A DNA stretch of 64,000 bases from JBMNGG01 sp050949705. GTDB taxonomy: Bacteria > Bacillota > Thermosediminibacteria > Thermosediminibacterales > Tepidanaerobacteraceae. The notes under the pieces were generated by a model that saw nothing but the letters and a program-made list of their open reading frames with translations, made no database searches and was not told where the DNA came from. Shown in pieces: positions 37,257 through 47,628 of this stretch. Position 1 is the stretch's first letter; each line of letters starts with the position of its first letter. The translations under genes and the position numbers were made by a program. Where the stretch lies: NCBI GenBank assembly GCA_050949705.1, contig JBMNGG010000003.1:348780-412779 (forward strand), given 5' to 3'.

Positions 37257-38631
37257 AGAATACAGAACCGCACGGGAAATCGCTGGTCCTCTGATGATGG
37301 TTGAAAATGTAGCGGGTGTAAAATACAATGAGTTAGTTGAAATAGAAACATCATCAGGTGAGATTCGGCGAGGTCAGGTATTGGAGATAGATGGAGACAA
37401 AGCATTAGTACAGCTCTTTGAGGGTTCTACAGGTCTTAACATTAATGATTGTAAAATAAGATTTTTAGGTAAGAGTATTGAATTAGGTGTTTCCATCGAT
37501 ATGTTGGGAAGAGTCTTTGATGGGTCCGGAAGGCCAAAAGACAACGGTCCGAAAATAATTCCGGAAAAGCGACTAGATATCGACGGTAACCCTATAAACC
37601 CAACGGCAAGAGACTATCCATCAGAGTTTATACAGACAGGAATATCTGCTATAGACGGTTTAAATACACTAGTGCGGGGACAGAAGCTTCCCATTTTTTC
37701 AGGTTCTGGTTTGCCACATGCACAGCTTGCAACTCAGATAGCAAGGCAAGCAAAAGTTTTGGGTACTGATAGTAAGTTTGCTGTTGTGTTTGCTGCAATG
37801 GGTATCACCTTTGAGGAAGCTGATTATTTTATCTCAGACTTTAGAAGGACCGGTGCCATAGATCGTTCAGTGCTTTTTATTAATCTTGCCAACGATCCGG
37901 CTATTGAACGTATATCCACACCGCGTATGGCACTTACCTGTGCAGAATTTCTGGCATTTGAAAAAGACATGCATGTTCTGGTAATTCTTACAGATATGAC
38001 AAACTACTGTGAAGCACTTCGTGAAGTTTCTGCAGCAAGGAAAGAGGTACCTGGTCGTAGAGGATACCCAGGATACCTTTATACTGACCTTTCAACAATA
38101 TATGAAAGAGCAGGTCGACTTCGGGGCAGAAAAGGGTCTATTACCCAGATACCCATATTAACTATGCCTGAAGATGACAAAACACACCCCATTCCAGACT
38201 TGACGGGGTATATTACAGAAGGTCAGATAATCTTAAGCCGTGAATTATACAGAAAAGGTGTAATGCCACCAATAGATGTGTTGCCTTCTCTCTCAAGGCT
38301 CAAAGATAAAGGAATAGGAAAAGGTAAGACCCGAGAAGACCATGCCGATACCATGAATCAGCTGTTTGCTGCATATGCAAGGGGTAAGGAGGCTAAAGAG
38401 CTAGCGGTTATTCTTGGAGAAGCTGCATTAAGTGATACAGATAAACTCTTTGCGAAATTTGCCGATGAATTTGAAAATAGATATGTTTCCCAGGGAGAGA
38501 ATGAAGACAGGAGTATAGAAGACACACTTACATTAGGGTGGGAACTTTTAACAATTTTACCAAAGGTGGAACTCAAGAGAATTCGAGACGAATATATTGA
38601 AAAATACCTACCTGAAAAAGGAGAAGAGTAA
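37249..38631 (+). CDS. ntpB: V-type ATPase regulatory subunit B
   Basis: This 460-residue non-catalytic subunit lacks a true P-loop ([18 protein letters not shown] where A has GSGKT), as B subunits do, and carries [32 protein letters not shown]. It alternates with NtpA in the head. Confidence 0.97.
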   Translation: MIKEYRTAREIAGPLMMVENVAGVKYNELVEIETSSGEIRRGQVLEIDGDKALVQLFEGSTGLNINDCKIRFLGKSIELGVSIDMLGRVFDGSGRPKDNGPKIIPEKRLDIDGNPINPTARDYPSEFIQTGISAIDGLNTLVRGQKLPIFSGSGLPHAQLATQIARQAKVLGTDSKFAVVFAAMGITFEEADYFISDFRRTGAIDRSVLFINLANDPAIERISTPRMALTCAEFLAFEKDMHVLVILTDMTNYCEALREVSAARKEVPGRRGYPGYLYTDLSTIYERAGRLRGRKGSITQIPILTMPEDDKTHPIPDLTGYITEGQIILSRELYRKGVMPPIDVLPSLSRLKDKGIGKGKTREDHADTMNQLFAAYARGKEAKELAVILGEAALSDTDKLFAKFADEFENRYVSQGENEDRSIEDTLTLGWELLTILPKVELKRIRDEYIEKYLPEKGEE

Positions 38632-38633
38632 AA

Positions 38634-39260
38634 ATGCAAACTCGGGTAAATCCCACCCGGATGGAGCTGACACGTCTAAAGAGGCAAATAGTTACTGCCC
38701 GGCGTGGGCACAAGCTGTTAAAAGATAAGCAGGATGAGCTTGTTAAAAAATTTATTGATTTAGTAAAAAAGAATAAGAAACTTAGGGAAGAAATAGAAAA
38801 AGATTTGGAGATGGCTTTCAAAAACTTCACCATGGCACGAAGTCAAATGCCACAGGAAGTGCTGGAAGAAAGTCTTATGATTCCTTCAGCCAAAGTAAAT
38901 ATTGATGTAACGAAGGAAAATGTCATGAGCGTAAATGTACCTAAAATAGATATCCATGAAGAGGAAGGAAGTAATAAATACTCATACGGATTTGCCAGTA
39001 CTTCCGGAGAGTTAGATAATGCTATAACTATACTTTCAGGCATGCTTACCAAAATGCTAAAACTATCTGAAACTGAAAAAGCGTGTCAATTAATGGCCGA
39101 TGAAATTGAAAAGACACGACGGCGGGTTAATGCATTAGAATATGTTATGATTCCTTCCATGGAAGAAACTATAAAGTATATTACTATGAAGTTAGACGAA
39201 AATGAACGAGGAAATATAACAAGACTTATGAAAATAAAAGAAATCGTTATGGAAGCCTGA
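38634..39260 (+). CDS. ntpD: V-type ATPase subunit D
   Basis: This 208-residue central-stalk rotor subunit has the signature VNPTRMELTRLKRQIVTARRGHKLLKDKQDEL at its N-terminus and RRVNALEYVMIPSMEETIKYI near its end, two long helices forming the rotor coiled coil. It is the last gene of the nine-gene operon, which a strong terminator closes. Confidence 0.96.
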   Translation: MQTRVNPTRMELTRLKRQIVTARRGHKLLKDKQDELVKKFIDLVKKNKKLREEIEKDLEMAFKNFTMARSQMPQEVLEESLMIPSAKVNIDVTKENVMSVNVPKIDIHEEEGSNKYSYGFASTSGELDNAITILSGMLTKMLKLSETEKACQLMADEIEKTRRRVNALEYVMIPSMEETIKYITMKLDENERGNITRLMKIKEIVMEA

Positions 39261-39264
39261 AGCT

Positions 39265-39307
39265 AAAAGCCTTTACACGAAAAGATGCGTGTAAAGGCTT
39301 TTTTTTT
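39265..39307 (+). terminator. Strong terminator after the V-ATPase operon
   Basis: AAAAGCCTTTACACG / CGTGTAAAGGCTTTT is a nearly perfect 15-base stem with an 8-base loop and a T9 run. Confidence 0.95.
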
Positions 39308-39650
39308 GGCAATTCTACTTTAAAAAAATGTAGCAAAATCTTTACATCTTAAAAAGTGAGTCAGGAATTGAAAAACTTTATACAATCTTTGCCAGACAAA
39401 AACAGGCAAAATTCATCGAAGGAAATACTTTAAGAGTACACGAATCTTAATTATAACATCAATTAAGAAAGAAATGCAGGATTTATAAATAATGATTAGT
39501 ATTATGGTCTAAGCTTTATTTAAATAAAATCAATACCGGATAAAGTGACTATAATAACAAAATCTTCAAACCAGAAATTTTTAGGCATAATAATGGTAAT
39601 AAAAGTTAATAATTCTACTAAGAGATAAATTTTTAAGAGGGGAGAGTTTC
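39308..39650. other. AT-rich intergenic region before ywmB
   Basis: No open frame or structured RNA was recognised. It should hold the ywmB-murA promoter, but I could not find a convincing -35/-10 pair. Confidence 0.5.
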
Positions 39651-40394
39651 ATGAAAATTGCTAAGATTATCTTTGCTGTCATTATAACAATAACTATGAT
39701 TCCAAGCGTAACATTGAGCATAGAGGAAGACAATTTATTGGTAAATTCATTATCAGTATCCGGTGCAAAACCGGAAGTTTTTGATATTGCTGACTGGTCT
39801 TTAATAAATAGAGAATTTATGAGTTTCACACAAATGGAACAGTATTCTGATAAAGTTCTTGAAGTTTTCGAAGCAAAAGAAGAAAATTTCACATATACGA
39901 AGGATTATAATAAAATGTACCGAATATTAAATATGGAAGGAGAACTATGTTCCGATATTTTTTTACAAATTATTATTCAATCTGTACTATTGCCAGAGGA
40001 ATATGAAAAAGATCCCCAGACCTATTTAGTTGTTGCCGTTCATGGTAAAAACATGGAAAACTTTTCAGAGTATGTTAAGAAAGTTAGCAAATCAATTATA
40101 TCTTTAAACGGCGAGTCAAAAATTACCTCTTGTGTTACAGGCACCTTTGATGGTAAACTTGATGAGGGGAAACAGAGCCAAATCCTTGAGAATATTTGTG
40201 GTTATCTTAATATTTCCGACACAGAGAAAATGAAAGATGATTATACTTTTAATATAATGGCATTTAGCCCATTACTATCTAAAGGTGTACAAATCCTCGA
40301 TAAAAACTATAATATAAACATTGCTATTAGATATGATTCTGAGGAAGATAAGACATATTTATGGATAGGTACACCAGTTATTTCACTAGAATGA
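39651..40394 (+). CDS. YwmB family protein (TATA-box-binding-fold)
   Basis: This 247-residue protein begins with a signal peptide (KIAKIIFAVIITITMIPSVTLS), so it should be exported. The mature sequence resembles the YwmB family, and its position directly upstream of murA and spoIID is the same as in Bacillus. The biological role is not established. The ribosome site is GAGGGGAG. Confidence 0.8.
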   Translation: MKIAKIIFAVIITITMIPSVTLSIEEDNLLVNSLSVSGAKPEVFDIADWSLINREFMSFTQMEQYSDKVLEVFEAKEENFTYTKDYNKMYRILNMEGELCSDIFLQIIIQSVLLPEEYEKDPQTYLVVAVHGKNMENFSEYVKKVSKSIISLNGESKITSCVTGTFDGKLDEGKQSQILENICGYLNISDTEKMKDDYTFNIMAFSPLLSKGVQILDKNYNINIAIRYDSEEDKTYLWIGTPVISLE

Positions 40395-40469
40395 TAAAGA
40401 CTCATTGAACTAGAGGATGAGCGCATTTATCATAGTTTATTCTATATCATACTATCGGAGGGGAAGGCG

Positions 40470-41720
40470 TTGTCAAGTATTGTTATAGAAGGAGGCAAGC
40501 CTTTAAAAGGTACTGTTAAAATAAGCAGTGCCAAAAATGCAGTATTACCCGTTATAGCAGCTTCGCTACTTACTGAATCTGAATGCATTATAGAAGATGC
40601 TCCTGAGCTCGAAGACGTAAAGGTTATGAGAGAAGTATTAAGATCAATGGGAGCAAAAGTCTGTCGAGAAGGAGACTCTATTAAAATAGGTGCAGGGACA
40701 ATTGATTCTATTGAGGCCCCCTATGACCTTATAAGGAAAATGAGGGCTTCTTTTTTAGTGATGGGTCCAATGCTGGCTAGAAAAGGACGAGCTCGTATAT
40801 CAATGCCTGGAGGGTGTGCTATTGGTTCAAGGCCAATTGATTTACATTTAAAGGGCTTTGCTTCTTTGGGCGCAGAAATTGAGCTTGGGCATGGCTATGT
40901 AGAAGCACGATGCAAAAAACTAGTAGGATCTACTATTTATCTAGATTTTCCAAGTGTAGGAGCTACCGAGAACATCATGATGGGGGCTGCTTTAGCCCAT
41001 GGTCAAACAATAATTGAAAATGCTGCAAAAGAGCCGGAAATAATTGATTTAGCCAACTTTTTAAACAGCATGGGAGCGAGAATACGAGGTGCCGGTACAG
41101 ATGTAATTAAAATCGATGGTGTTAGAGAGCTATCAGGCATTTCATATACCGTTATTCCCGATAGAATAGAAACTGGAACATTTTTAGTTGCCGGAGCTAT
41201 AACTGGTGGTGATATTTTTTTAGAAAATGTAGTATCAGAGCATTTAAAGCCGGTAATAGCAAAACTAGTAGAATGCGGTACTCAAATTACTGAAGAAGAT
41301 GAAGGTCTTCGCGTTGTTGGTAACGGTAGGCCAATTGCTTCAGATGTTAAGACAATGCCGTATCCTGGGTTTCCTACAGATATGCAAGCCCAAATAATGG
41401 CTTATTTATGTACAGCCAAGGGTATCAGTATGGTTATTGAAACGGTATTTGAAAATCGTTTCATGCACGTACAAGAGTTAAAACGAATGGGAGCAAAAAT
41501 CAAGATAGAAGGTAGAAGTGCTGTTATAGAAGGAACTGATAAGCTTTCAGGGGCACCTGTTAAAGCTACAGATCTGCGAGCAGGTGCAGCACTAATTTTG
41601 GCTGGCTTGGCTGCGGAAGGTACTACTCAAGTAATGAATACATACCATATTGATAGAGGGTATGTGGATATAGTTGAAAAACTAAAAGGCTTAGGAGCTA
41701 GAATCAAAAGAACTGATTAA
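40470..41720 (+). CDS. murA: UDP-N-acetylglucosamine 1-carboxyvinyltransferase
   Basis: This 416-residue enzyme makes the first committed step of peptidoglycan synthesis by transferring enolpyruvate from PEP to UDP-GlcNAc. It has the catalytic Cys in [15 protein letters not shown] (fosfomycin-sensitive type) and the [11 protein letters not shown] start. The TTG start at 40470 follows GGAGGGGAAGG. It lies upstream of spoIID, as in other spore formers; in Bacillus this is the murAA position. Confidence 0.97.
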   Translation: MSSIVIEGGKPLKGTVKISSAKNAVLPVIAASLLTESECIIEDAPELEDVKVMREVLRSMGAKVCREGDSIKIGAGTIDSIEAPYDLIRKMRASFLVMGPMLARKGRARISMPGGCAIGSRPIDLHLKGFASLGAEIELGHGYVEARCKKLVGSTIYLDFPSVGATENIMMGAALAHGQTIIENAAKEPEIIDLANFLNSMGARIRGAGTDVIKIDGVRELSGISYTVIPDRIETGTFLVAGAITGGDIFLENVVSEHLKPVIAKLVECGTQITEEDEGLRVVGNGRPIASDVKTMPYPGFPTDMQAQIMAYLCTAKGISMVIETVFENRFMHVQELKRMGAKIKIEGRSAVIEGTDKLSGAPVKATDLRAGAALILAGLAAEGTTQVMNTYHIDRGYVDIVEKLKGLGARIKRTD

Positions 41721-41726
41721 TGAAAG

Positions 41727-41748
41727 AGCAGCGTAAAGCTGCTTTTTT
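41727..41748 (+). terminator. Small terminator between murA and spoIID
   Basis: AGCAGC / GCTGCT stem with a 5-base loop, followed by TTTTTG, just after the murA stop. Confidence 0.7.
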
Positions 41749-41822
41749 GTTTGCTAAAAAATCATATCTATCAATTTGGACTAATAAAATATATCATTAT
41801 CTTTTTTGTTTGGAGGGATTTA

Positions 41823-42824
41823 ATGAAGGGGGCAAGTTTTTATCTTATTATATTTATTATCATTGTCGTTATTGTACTCCCGGGAGTTATGGTAAAAAGT
41901 TGCCAACCAATATATCCCGAAAGTCCGATTGAAGACGAAATAACAAAAGATATTCCTAAAGATAAATTAATCACACTATATATAAGTTCTTCTAATAAAG
42001 TAGTAAATCTATCCTTAGAAGAATATGTAAAAGGTGTAGTAGCTGCTGAAATGCCTGCCAGTTTTGCAATAGAAGCCCTTAAGGCTCAGGCAGTAGCAGC
42101 CAGAACTTATGTATATAAGCGGTGTAAAGCAGCAGGTGGTAAAGGATGCAGCTTACATGCCGAAGCTGATGTTTGCGATGATCCTACTCATTGTCAAGCT
42201 TGGATTACTAAAAGTGAAATGCTAAAAAAGTGGGGGATTTTTTCATATTATCATTATTATAGTAAGATAAATCAAGCTGTGAATACAACTAATGATATGA
42301 TTATATTATATCAAGATGAGCCCATAGACCCCTTGTATTTTTCTACCAGCAATGGCAAAACTGAAAACTCAGAAGATGTTTGGGAAAAAGCTATACCTTA
42401 CCTAAGGAGTGTAGTAAGTCCAGGTGAAGAAACATCACCTCGATTTACCGCTGTAAAGGAGTTTGATATAGATACAGTTGTGTCATTGCTTCGCGAGAAG
42501 TGGCCTGAACTTTCAATTGACCAAAAGAATCCGGAAAAACAGTGGAAAATTTTAGAGATAAGTGCAGGTGGCAGAATTAAAAAAATGCAGGTAAGCAATA
42601 TAGAAATCAAAGGTACTGAGTTTAGACAGCTTTTTGGGCTTAATTCTACTGATTTTAAATGGGAACGCTCAGGCAAAAGTATAAGGATAATGACTACCGG
42701 TTTCGGTCATGGAGTAGGTCTAAGCCAGTATGGGGCAAATGCTATGGCAAAGAAAGGTGACAACTATGTAGATATAATAAAACACTATTACACTGGTGTT
42801 GAAGTAAGCCAAGTGAAAAAGTAA
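41823..42824 (+). CDS. spoIID: Stage II sporulation protein D, peptidoglycan lytic enzyme
   Basis: The ATG at 41823 follows TTGGAGGGA; an upstream in-frame TTG lacks a site. The 333-residue protein has one N-terminal membrane helix and then the SpoIID domain: EEYVKGVVAAEMPASFAIEALKAQAVAARTY with the catalytic Glu, a Cys-containing loop (CSLHAEADVCDDPTHCQAW), and GFGHGVGLSQYGANAMA. It is a lytic transglycosylase needed for engulfment, working in the mother cell membrane with SpoIIM/SpoIIP, which are outside this window. Confidence 0.95.
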   Translation: MKGASFYLIIFIIIVVIVLPGVMVKSCQPIYPESPIEDEITKDIPKDKLITLYISSSNKVVNLSLEEYVKGVVAAEMPASFAIEALKAQAVAARTYVYKRCKAAGGKGCSLHAEADVCDDPTHCQAWITKSEMLKKWGIFSYYHYYSKINQAVNTTNDMIILYQDEPIDPLYFSTSNGKTENSEDVWEKAIPYLRSVVSPGEETSPRFTAVKEFDIDTVVSLLREKWPELSIDQKNPEKQWKILEISAGGRIKKMQVSNIEIKGTEFRQLFGLNSTDFKWERSGKSIRIMTTGFGHGVGLSQYGANAMAKKGDNYVDIIKHYYTGVEVSQVKK

Positions 42825-43085
42825 GATATCTTATATTGTAGGATATATATTACCTGTATTTATCCTATTTTTTAAGTCCTTTACCTTTTCTTCAATAATC
42901 CGCACAGTTCTCACAAACTCTTCTTTTAAATACATATAGATATATTTGACATGTATATATATTCTAGCTATTATATTCATTAAAACAACTTTTATGTTGT
43001 TTGGATTCTATGTTACAGTTTATGGCAAGAAGTAGTAATAAAATCAACAACTGATGTAAAATTAAATGAGGAGAGGAAAGTGATT

Positions 43086-43610
43086 ATGAAAGATAAAAAA
43101 GGTCTTGCAATTAAAATCATAATACCTGTTTTATTCCTAATTGTTGTAGTTGGTATATGGGCAATAAAGAATTCCCAAAAAAATTTGAACTCTGGAGATG
43201 TTGTTCAATCAGATTTTGCTTTACATGTAACAGATAAATTAGACATAGATAAGCTAAAATTATATGGTATTCCTATAGTTCTTAACTTTAGTGCTGATTA
43301 TTGTATATATTGCCAGAGAATGGAACCAATTTTAACAGAGTTAAATGCAGAATTACAGGGCAAAGCCATTATAAAGATTATTGATTTAGGCAAAAATCCA
43401 AGTCTTGCCGAGGACTATCAAATAAGTGTTCTTCCTACACAGATTTTTTTTGACGAAAATGGTGAGCCATTTGAACCTTCAGACCCTGAAGCTATACCAA
43501 TGAAGCTAAATTTTATTAGGGATTCGAGAGAACATGTTTTTACCATCCATGAGGGAGCTTTAACAAAAGACCAGCTGTTATGGGCGTTAAAGGAGATGGG
43601 AATGGAATGA
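43086..43610 (+). CDS. Membrane-anchored thioredoxin-like protein
   Basis: The ATG at 43086 has the better distance from GAGGAGAGG than the GTG at 43080. The 174-residue protein has an N-terminal membrane anchor (IIIPVLFLIVVVGIWAI) and a thioredoxin fold with active-site CIYC in NFSADYCIYCQRMEPIL and a cis-Pro segment (VLPTQIFFDENG). The domain should lie outside the membrane. It overlaps the CcdA-like gene by four bases (ATGA), so the two make an electron-transfer pair. ResA/StoA-like roles are possible. Confidence 0.9.
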   Translation: MKDKKGLAIKIIIPVLFLIVVVGIWAIKNSQKNLNSGDVVQSDFALHVTDKLDIDKLKLYGIPIVLNFSADYCIYCQRMEPILTELNAELQGKAIIKIIDLGKNPSLAEDYQISVLPTQIFFDENGEPFEPSDPEAIPMKLNFIRDSREHVFTIHEGALTKDQLLWALKEMGME

Positions 43611-44311
43611 TAGAAGCAATAATTAATCAATGGTTACAATTGCTCTCATCTGCTATAACCGTTAATAAGTGGCTGGCGCCACTTTTAGCATTACTGGCTG
43701 GCATACTTACATCATTTACTCCTTGTGCACTAACAAGTGTTCCCTTAGTAATAGGATATGTGGGGGGAGCCGGTGTAAAGAATACAAGAAGAGCCTTTCG
43801 ACTGTCAGTCGTATTTGCCATAGGGATGGCAGTAACTTTTACTGCCCTTGGAACTGTTGCTTCAATTCTTGGAAGGTTTATGCAAGGAGTTGGTTCATGG
43901 TGGTACCTTTTTCTTGGAGTTATTATGCTTTTAATGGCACTTCAGATATGGGAAATATTTAACTTCATTCCATCTACCTATGCAATAAGCAAAAATACAA
44001 GGCGTGGATACTTTGGAGCTTTCCTAGCAGGCATTTTAGGTGGTTTTTTTTCATCTCCTTGTGCAACACCGGTTTTGGTAGTATTGCTTGCTATCGTTGC
44101 TAAAGGAGCTAGCCTTTTATGGGGTATATTGCTTTTATTATTATACTCAATTGGTTATAGTATAATAGTTGTTATTGCAGGTACATCAATTGGCTTTGTA
44201 CAAAAGCTGTCATCCAGTGACAAATACGGTGCGGCAAATAATGTTTTAAAGATTGTTATGGGTATAATAATAATGTTGATAGCATTCTATATGTTCTACC
44301 TAGGGTTTTAA
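43607..44311 (+). CDS. ccdA: CcdA/DsbD-like transmembrane electron transporter
   Basis: About 234 residues with six hydrophobic segments. The redox Cys pair is in FTPCALTSVPLVIGYVGG (helix 1) and SSPCATPVLVVLLA (helix 4), as in CcdA. It should carry reducing power from cytoplasmic thioredoxin to the partner encoded immediately upstream. Its place between spoIID and spoIIQ suggests a spore-related use, because CcdA and StoA support cortex formation in Bacillus; this is inference. The start overlaps the upstream stop. Confidence 0.9.
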   Translation: MIEAIINQWLQLLSSAITVNKWLAPLLALLAGILTSFTPCALTSVPLVIGYVGGAGVKNTRRAFRLSVVFAIGMAVTFTALGTVASILGRFMQGVGSWWYLFLGVIMLLMALQIWEIFNFIPSTYAISKNTRRGYFGAFLAGILGGFFSSPCATPVLVVLLAIVAKGASLLWGILLLLLYSIGYSIIVVIAGTSIGFVQKLSSSDKYGAANNVLKIVMGIIIMLIAFYMFYLGF

Positions 44312-44487
44312 TTTTACCATCCCACTAAAATACTTAAGCTTAAAGTTCTATACAAATAATATGACAAATACTAGCTTTCAAATTAATGAAATAATATAAA
44401 TAAAAATGATATAAAAATATGGTGAATCTAAGGACTTAAATGTATATTAAGGAAAATACTGGTCATAATATTTATGAGGTGATTTAT

Positions 44488-45378
44488 ATGAGCCGGTTAA
44501 AATGGCCAGTGAGATTTTCCTCAATTATTAAATGGATAAAAGACAAATTAAACCTGCTGGGCAGCTCAAGTTTTTTGAAGCAGGTCAAAACTGTGCCTAA
44601 AACATTAATATTAGGAGTTGTTCTAATTACTCTGTTGGTAGGATTAAATAGTGCATTTTGGTGGTATAGAGCAACCCATGGAGGATTTAAATTTGGCGGT
44701 GAGGCCAGCAAAGAGCCAATTAACGAATGGAATATTGACATGAATCAACAAGTTTTAAATGAGGACGAACTGAGAAAAGAATATAGCTTAAAAGCCGATT
44801 CCAATACTATTCAAGAACAAGATGAAAAATCAGATGAGCATATAGAAGAAGTAAAAGTAATTACGGAAGAGCCTCCAATAGAACAAGAAAATTCTCAAAG
44901 ATCAGCAAATCAAGATACAGTGGCTGAGCAAAAATTAGAGGAGTCAACATCGGTTCCTACTTTGGCTACAATGGCTATGCCAACTATGGGAAAAGTCATA
45001 ACAACTTTTGCCATGGATACACTCATTTATTCGAAAACTTTGGAGCAATGGAATGCACACAAAGGCATAGATATCGCTGCAGATATTGGATCACCAGTAA
45101 AGGCAGCTATGGGAGGTAAAGTAACTGAGGTAAAAAGTAACGACCCACAGCTCGGAGTAGTTGTAATGATTGACCATGGTGGAGGCATAAAAAGCATCTA
45201 CGGTAATCTCCAATCTGACAAATTAATTAAAAAAGGCGAACAGGTTACAAAAGGTCAAGTGATTGGTGCTGTTGGCAATACCGCCCCGTATGAAATTGAG
45301 GATCCTCCACATCTTCATTTTGAATTGATAAAAGATGGTATAAACATAAATCCGCTGCAATATCTTCCCCAAATCTGA
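44488..45378 (+). CDS. spoIIQ: SpoIIQ-like M23 family metallopeptidase
   Basis: The ATG at 44488 follows GAGGTGA; an earlier ATG (44440) lacks a site. The 296-residue protein has a single membrane helix (TLILGVVLITLLVGLNSAFWWY), a charged linker and a C-terminal LytM domain. HKGIDIA supplies the HxxxD and HLHFE the HxH zinc ligands, so the site is complete, unlike Bacillus SpoIIQ, where it is degenerate. It should sit in the forespore membrane facing SpoIIIAH and may cut peptidoglycan. The spoIIID-mbl order downstream supports the name. Confidence 0.9.
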   Translation: MSRLKWPVRFSSIIKWIKDKLNLLGSSSFLKQVKTVPKTLILGVVLITLLVGLNSAFWWYRATHGGFKFGGEASKEPINEWNIDMNQQVLNEDELRKEYSLKADSNTIQEQDEKSDEHIEEVKVITEEPPIEQENSQRSANQDTVAEQKLEESTSVPTLATMAMPTMGKVITTFAMDTLIYSKTLEQWNAHKGIDIAADIGSPVKAAMGGKVTEVKSNDPQLGVVVMIDHGGGIKSIYGNLQSDKLIKKGEQVTKGQVIGAVGNTAPYEIEDPPHLHFELIKDGININPLQYLPQI

Positions 45379-45387
45379 TAATCCCCA

Positions 45388-45423
45388 AAAAGCGAGCAAA
45401 ATTTTGCTCGCTTTCTTTTTTTT
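45388..45423 (+). terminator. Terminator after spoIIQ
   Basis: AAAGCGAGCAAAA and TTTTGCTCGCTTT form a perfect 13-base stem followed by a T-rich run. Confidence 0.92.
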
Positions 45424-45485
45424 ACCTTCTATTAAACGGGATTGCGTCATATATATTTACTAAATTGCTTAGAGGGGGAACTGCC

Positions 45486-45734
45486 GTGAAGGATTATATG
45501 AGGGAGAGGATATTGGAAATTGCAAATTATATTATTGAAACTAAGGCTACCGTCAGGCAAGCCGCTAAGGTTTTTGGAGTATCAAAGAGCACGGTGCATA
45601 AAGATATGACGGAAAGGCTGCTGGAGATTAATCCCGAAAAAGCAAAGCAAGTCAAAGAAGTTTTAGAATATAATAAAGCTGAGAGACACATAAGAGGCGG
45701 AAGAGCAACTAAGAAAAAATACTTAAACCTTTAA
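45486..45734 (+). CDS. spoIIID: Sporulation transcriptional regulator SpoIIID
   Basis: GTG 45486 follows AGAGGGGGA and gives the usual 82-residue length. It has one HTH (ATVRQAAKVFGVSKSTVHKDMTERL) and a basic tail, typical of SpoIIID, a mother-cell switch regulator acting with sigma-E. The order spoIIQ-spoIIID-mbl is conserved among spore formers. Confidence 0.96.
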   Translation: MKDYMRERILEIANYIIETKATVRQAAKVFGVSKSTVHKDMTERLLEINPEKAKQVKEVLEYNKAERHIRGGRATKKKYLNL

Positions 45735-45816
45735 AGGAGTATAAAAGAGGATTTTCGTAAAAAATGTAGAATTAAAACTAAATAGGTTAAATTCGACAGG
45801 AGGTTGCGTTATTCAC

Positions 45817-46821
45817 ATGGATATAGGTATCGATTTAGGAACGGCTTCAATATTAGTATACGTCAAGGGCAAGGGGATTGTGCTTCAGGAACCTTCTGTA
45901 GTAGCTATAGATAAAAGTACGGGCAAAATGTTGGCAGTTGGAGAGGAAGCCCGTAGAATGATTGGGCGCACTCCTGGAAATATAGTTGCTATTCGTCCCT
46001 TGAAAGATGGTGTAATAGCTGATTATTCCACAACTGAAATAATGCTTAAATATTTTTTGAGTAAAGTAACTCCCCGCAGAATCTTTCGGCCAAGGATGAT
46101 GATATGTGTTCCGGCTGTTATTACTACTGTAGAAAAAAGAGCAGTTATTGAAGCAGCTAATTCTGCGGGAGCTCGTCAGACATTCTTAATTGAGGAACCT
46201 ATTGCTGCAGCCATAGGTGCAGGAATTGATATATCCAAACCTTTTGGAAGTATGGTTGTAGATATAGGTGGAGGAACCTGTGATATAGCTGTGTTATCTT
46301 TGGGCGGTATTGTATGTGGTGAGTCTTTAAGAATAGCCGGGGATAAGTTTGATGAAGCAATCATTAGATTTGTAAAAAAAGAATTTAATTTAATGATTGG
46401 AGAAAGGTCTGCTGAAGAAGTTAAAATTAATATTGCAGATGTTTGTCCTGAAGATGATGAAGCTAAAGCTGTTTCTATGTCAGTCAGAGGCAGAAGTTTA
46501 ATCAGCGGTCTTCCCCAAAATGTAACAATAACTGCTGCTCAGACATGTGAAGCCATGCAGGAACCAGTTGAACAAATTATTAATGCAATTTACAGTGTAT
46601 TAGAGAAAACTCCACCGGAACTTTCTTCGGATATTAGTGAAAAAGGTATTGTCATGACTGGGGGCGGTTCACTTTTAAAAGGCATGAACAAATTAATATC
46701 TAAGAGGACAGGGATTCCTGTTATTATAGCCGAAGAAGCAGTTTCAGCGGTCGCAATAGGTGCTGGAAAAGCACTTGAAAATTTGGACAAGCTTGGACCT
46801 AATGCCTTGTATACAAAATAG
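45817..46821 (+). CDS. mbl: MreB-like rod shape protein (Mbl)
   Basis: This 334-residue actin-family protein has the phosphate loops DIGIDLGTASILVYV and VVDIGGGTCDIAVLS and the adenosine loop MTGGGSLLKGM. It forms membrane-associated filaments guiding wall synthesis. The position after spoIIID and before the flagellar rod genes matches mbl. The ribosome site is AGGAGG. Confidence 0.93.
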   Translation: MDIGIDLGTASILVYVKGKGIVLQEPSVVAIDKSTGKMLAVGEEARRMIGRTPGNIVAIRPLKDGVIADYSTTEIMLKYFLSKVTPRRIFRPRMMICVPAVITTVEKRAVIEAANSAGARQTFLIEEPIAAAIGAGIDISKPFGSMVVDIGGGTCDIAVLSLGGIVCGESLRIAGDKFDEAIIRFVKKEFNLMIGERSAEEVKINIADVCPEDDEAKAVSMSVRGRSLISGLPQNVTITAAQTCEAMQEPVEQIINAIYSVLEKTPPELSSDISEKGIVMTGGGSLLKGMNKLISKRTGIPVIIAEEAVSAVAIGAGKALENLDKLGPNALYTK

Positions 46822-46844
46822 TTTTAAAAACAGGAGGTGATCAA

Positions 46845-47624
46845 TTGATAAGAGGTTTGTATACTGGAGCCTCGGGTATGTTGGCCGAAATGGCACGGAC
46901 TGATGTTATTTCTAACAACCTCGCTAATGTAAATACTACTGGTTTTAAAAAAGACAGAACAATTTTTAGAGCTTTCTCAGAAATGAATATCCATCGTGTT
47001 AATGATCCGGTAATGGTGGGTTTTGATAGAACTATTGACCCAAAACCTTTTATAGGTATGTTAGGAACCGGAGTAATGTTAGATGAAGTAAATGTAGATT
47101 TTTCTCCAGGCATTATTAAAACCACGTCAAATCCTCTTGATTTAGCTTTAAAAGGTGAAGGTTTCTTTGAAATTGAGACTGATAATGGCTTGCGTTATAC
47201 CCGGGATGGCAATTTTTCCATGAATCAAAACGGTTATATTACTACAAAGGAAGGTTATTATGTATTAGGTCAAGACGGACCTGTGGTTTTACCTCGAGAA
47301 GGCGATATACTTATCAGTAAACAAGGTGATATTGTTGTAGATGGTCAGTATATAGACAGGATTAGAGTGGTAACTTTTGCTGATACAAATCTACTTCTAA
47401 AAGAGGGAGATAATCTTTATCTATCTGAAGTGCCGCCGATTGAGCAAACAGATATGAATAATGTTGAAGTGGTACAAGGTGCTTTGGAAGGCGCAAACTT
47501 AAATACCGTTACAGAAATGGTAGATTTAATAACTGCATTTAGAGCATATGAAGCTAGTTCTAAAGTCATAAAGACACATGATGAAACCTTAGAAAGGGCT
47601 GTTAACGAGATAGCTAGACTATAA
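46845..47624 (+). CDS. flhO: Flagellar basal-body rod/hook protein, FlhO-like
   Basis: This 259-residue FlgF/FlgG-family protein has the N-terminal motif MLAEMARTDVISNNLANVNTTGFKK and the C-terminal helix LITAFRAYEASSKVIKTHDETL that pack the rod. TTG 46845 follows GGAGGTG. It is paired with a second member downstream, as flhO-flhP in Bacillus. Confidence 0.92.
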   Translation: MIRGLYTGASGMLAEMARTDVISNNLANVNTTGFKKDRTIFRAFSEMNIHRVNDPVMVGFDRTIDPKPFIGMLGTGVMLDEVNVDFSPGIIKTTSNPLDLALKGEGFFEIETDNGLRYTRDGNFSMNQNGYITTKEGYYVLGQDGPVVLPREGDILISKQGDIVVDGQYIDRIRVVTFADTNLLLKEGDNLYLSEVPPIEQTDMNNVEVVQGALEGANLNTVTEMVDLITAFRAYEASSKVIKTHDETLERAVNEIARL

Positions 47625-47628
47625 TATA

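Noticed and set aside
41720..41932. A 70-codon plus-strand frame overlapping the murA end and the spoIID start
   Set aside because: It runs through the murA terminator and is out of frame with spoIID, with no ribosome site or domain.
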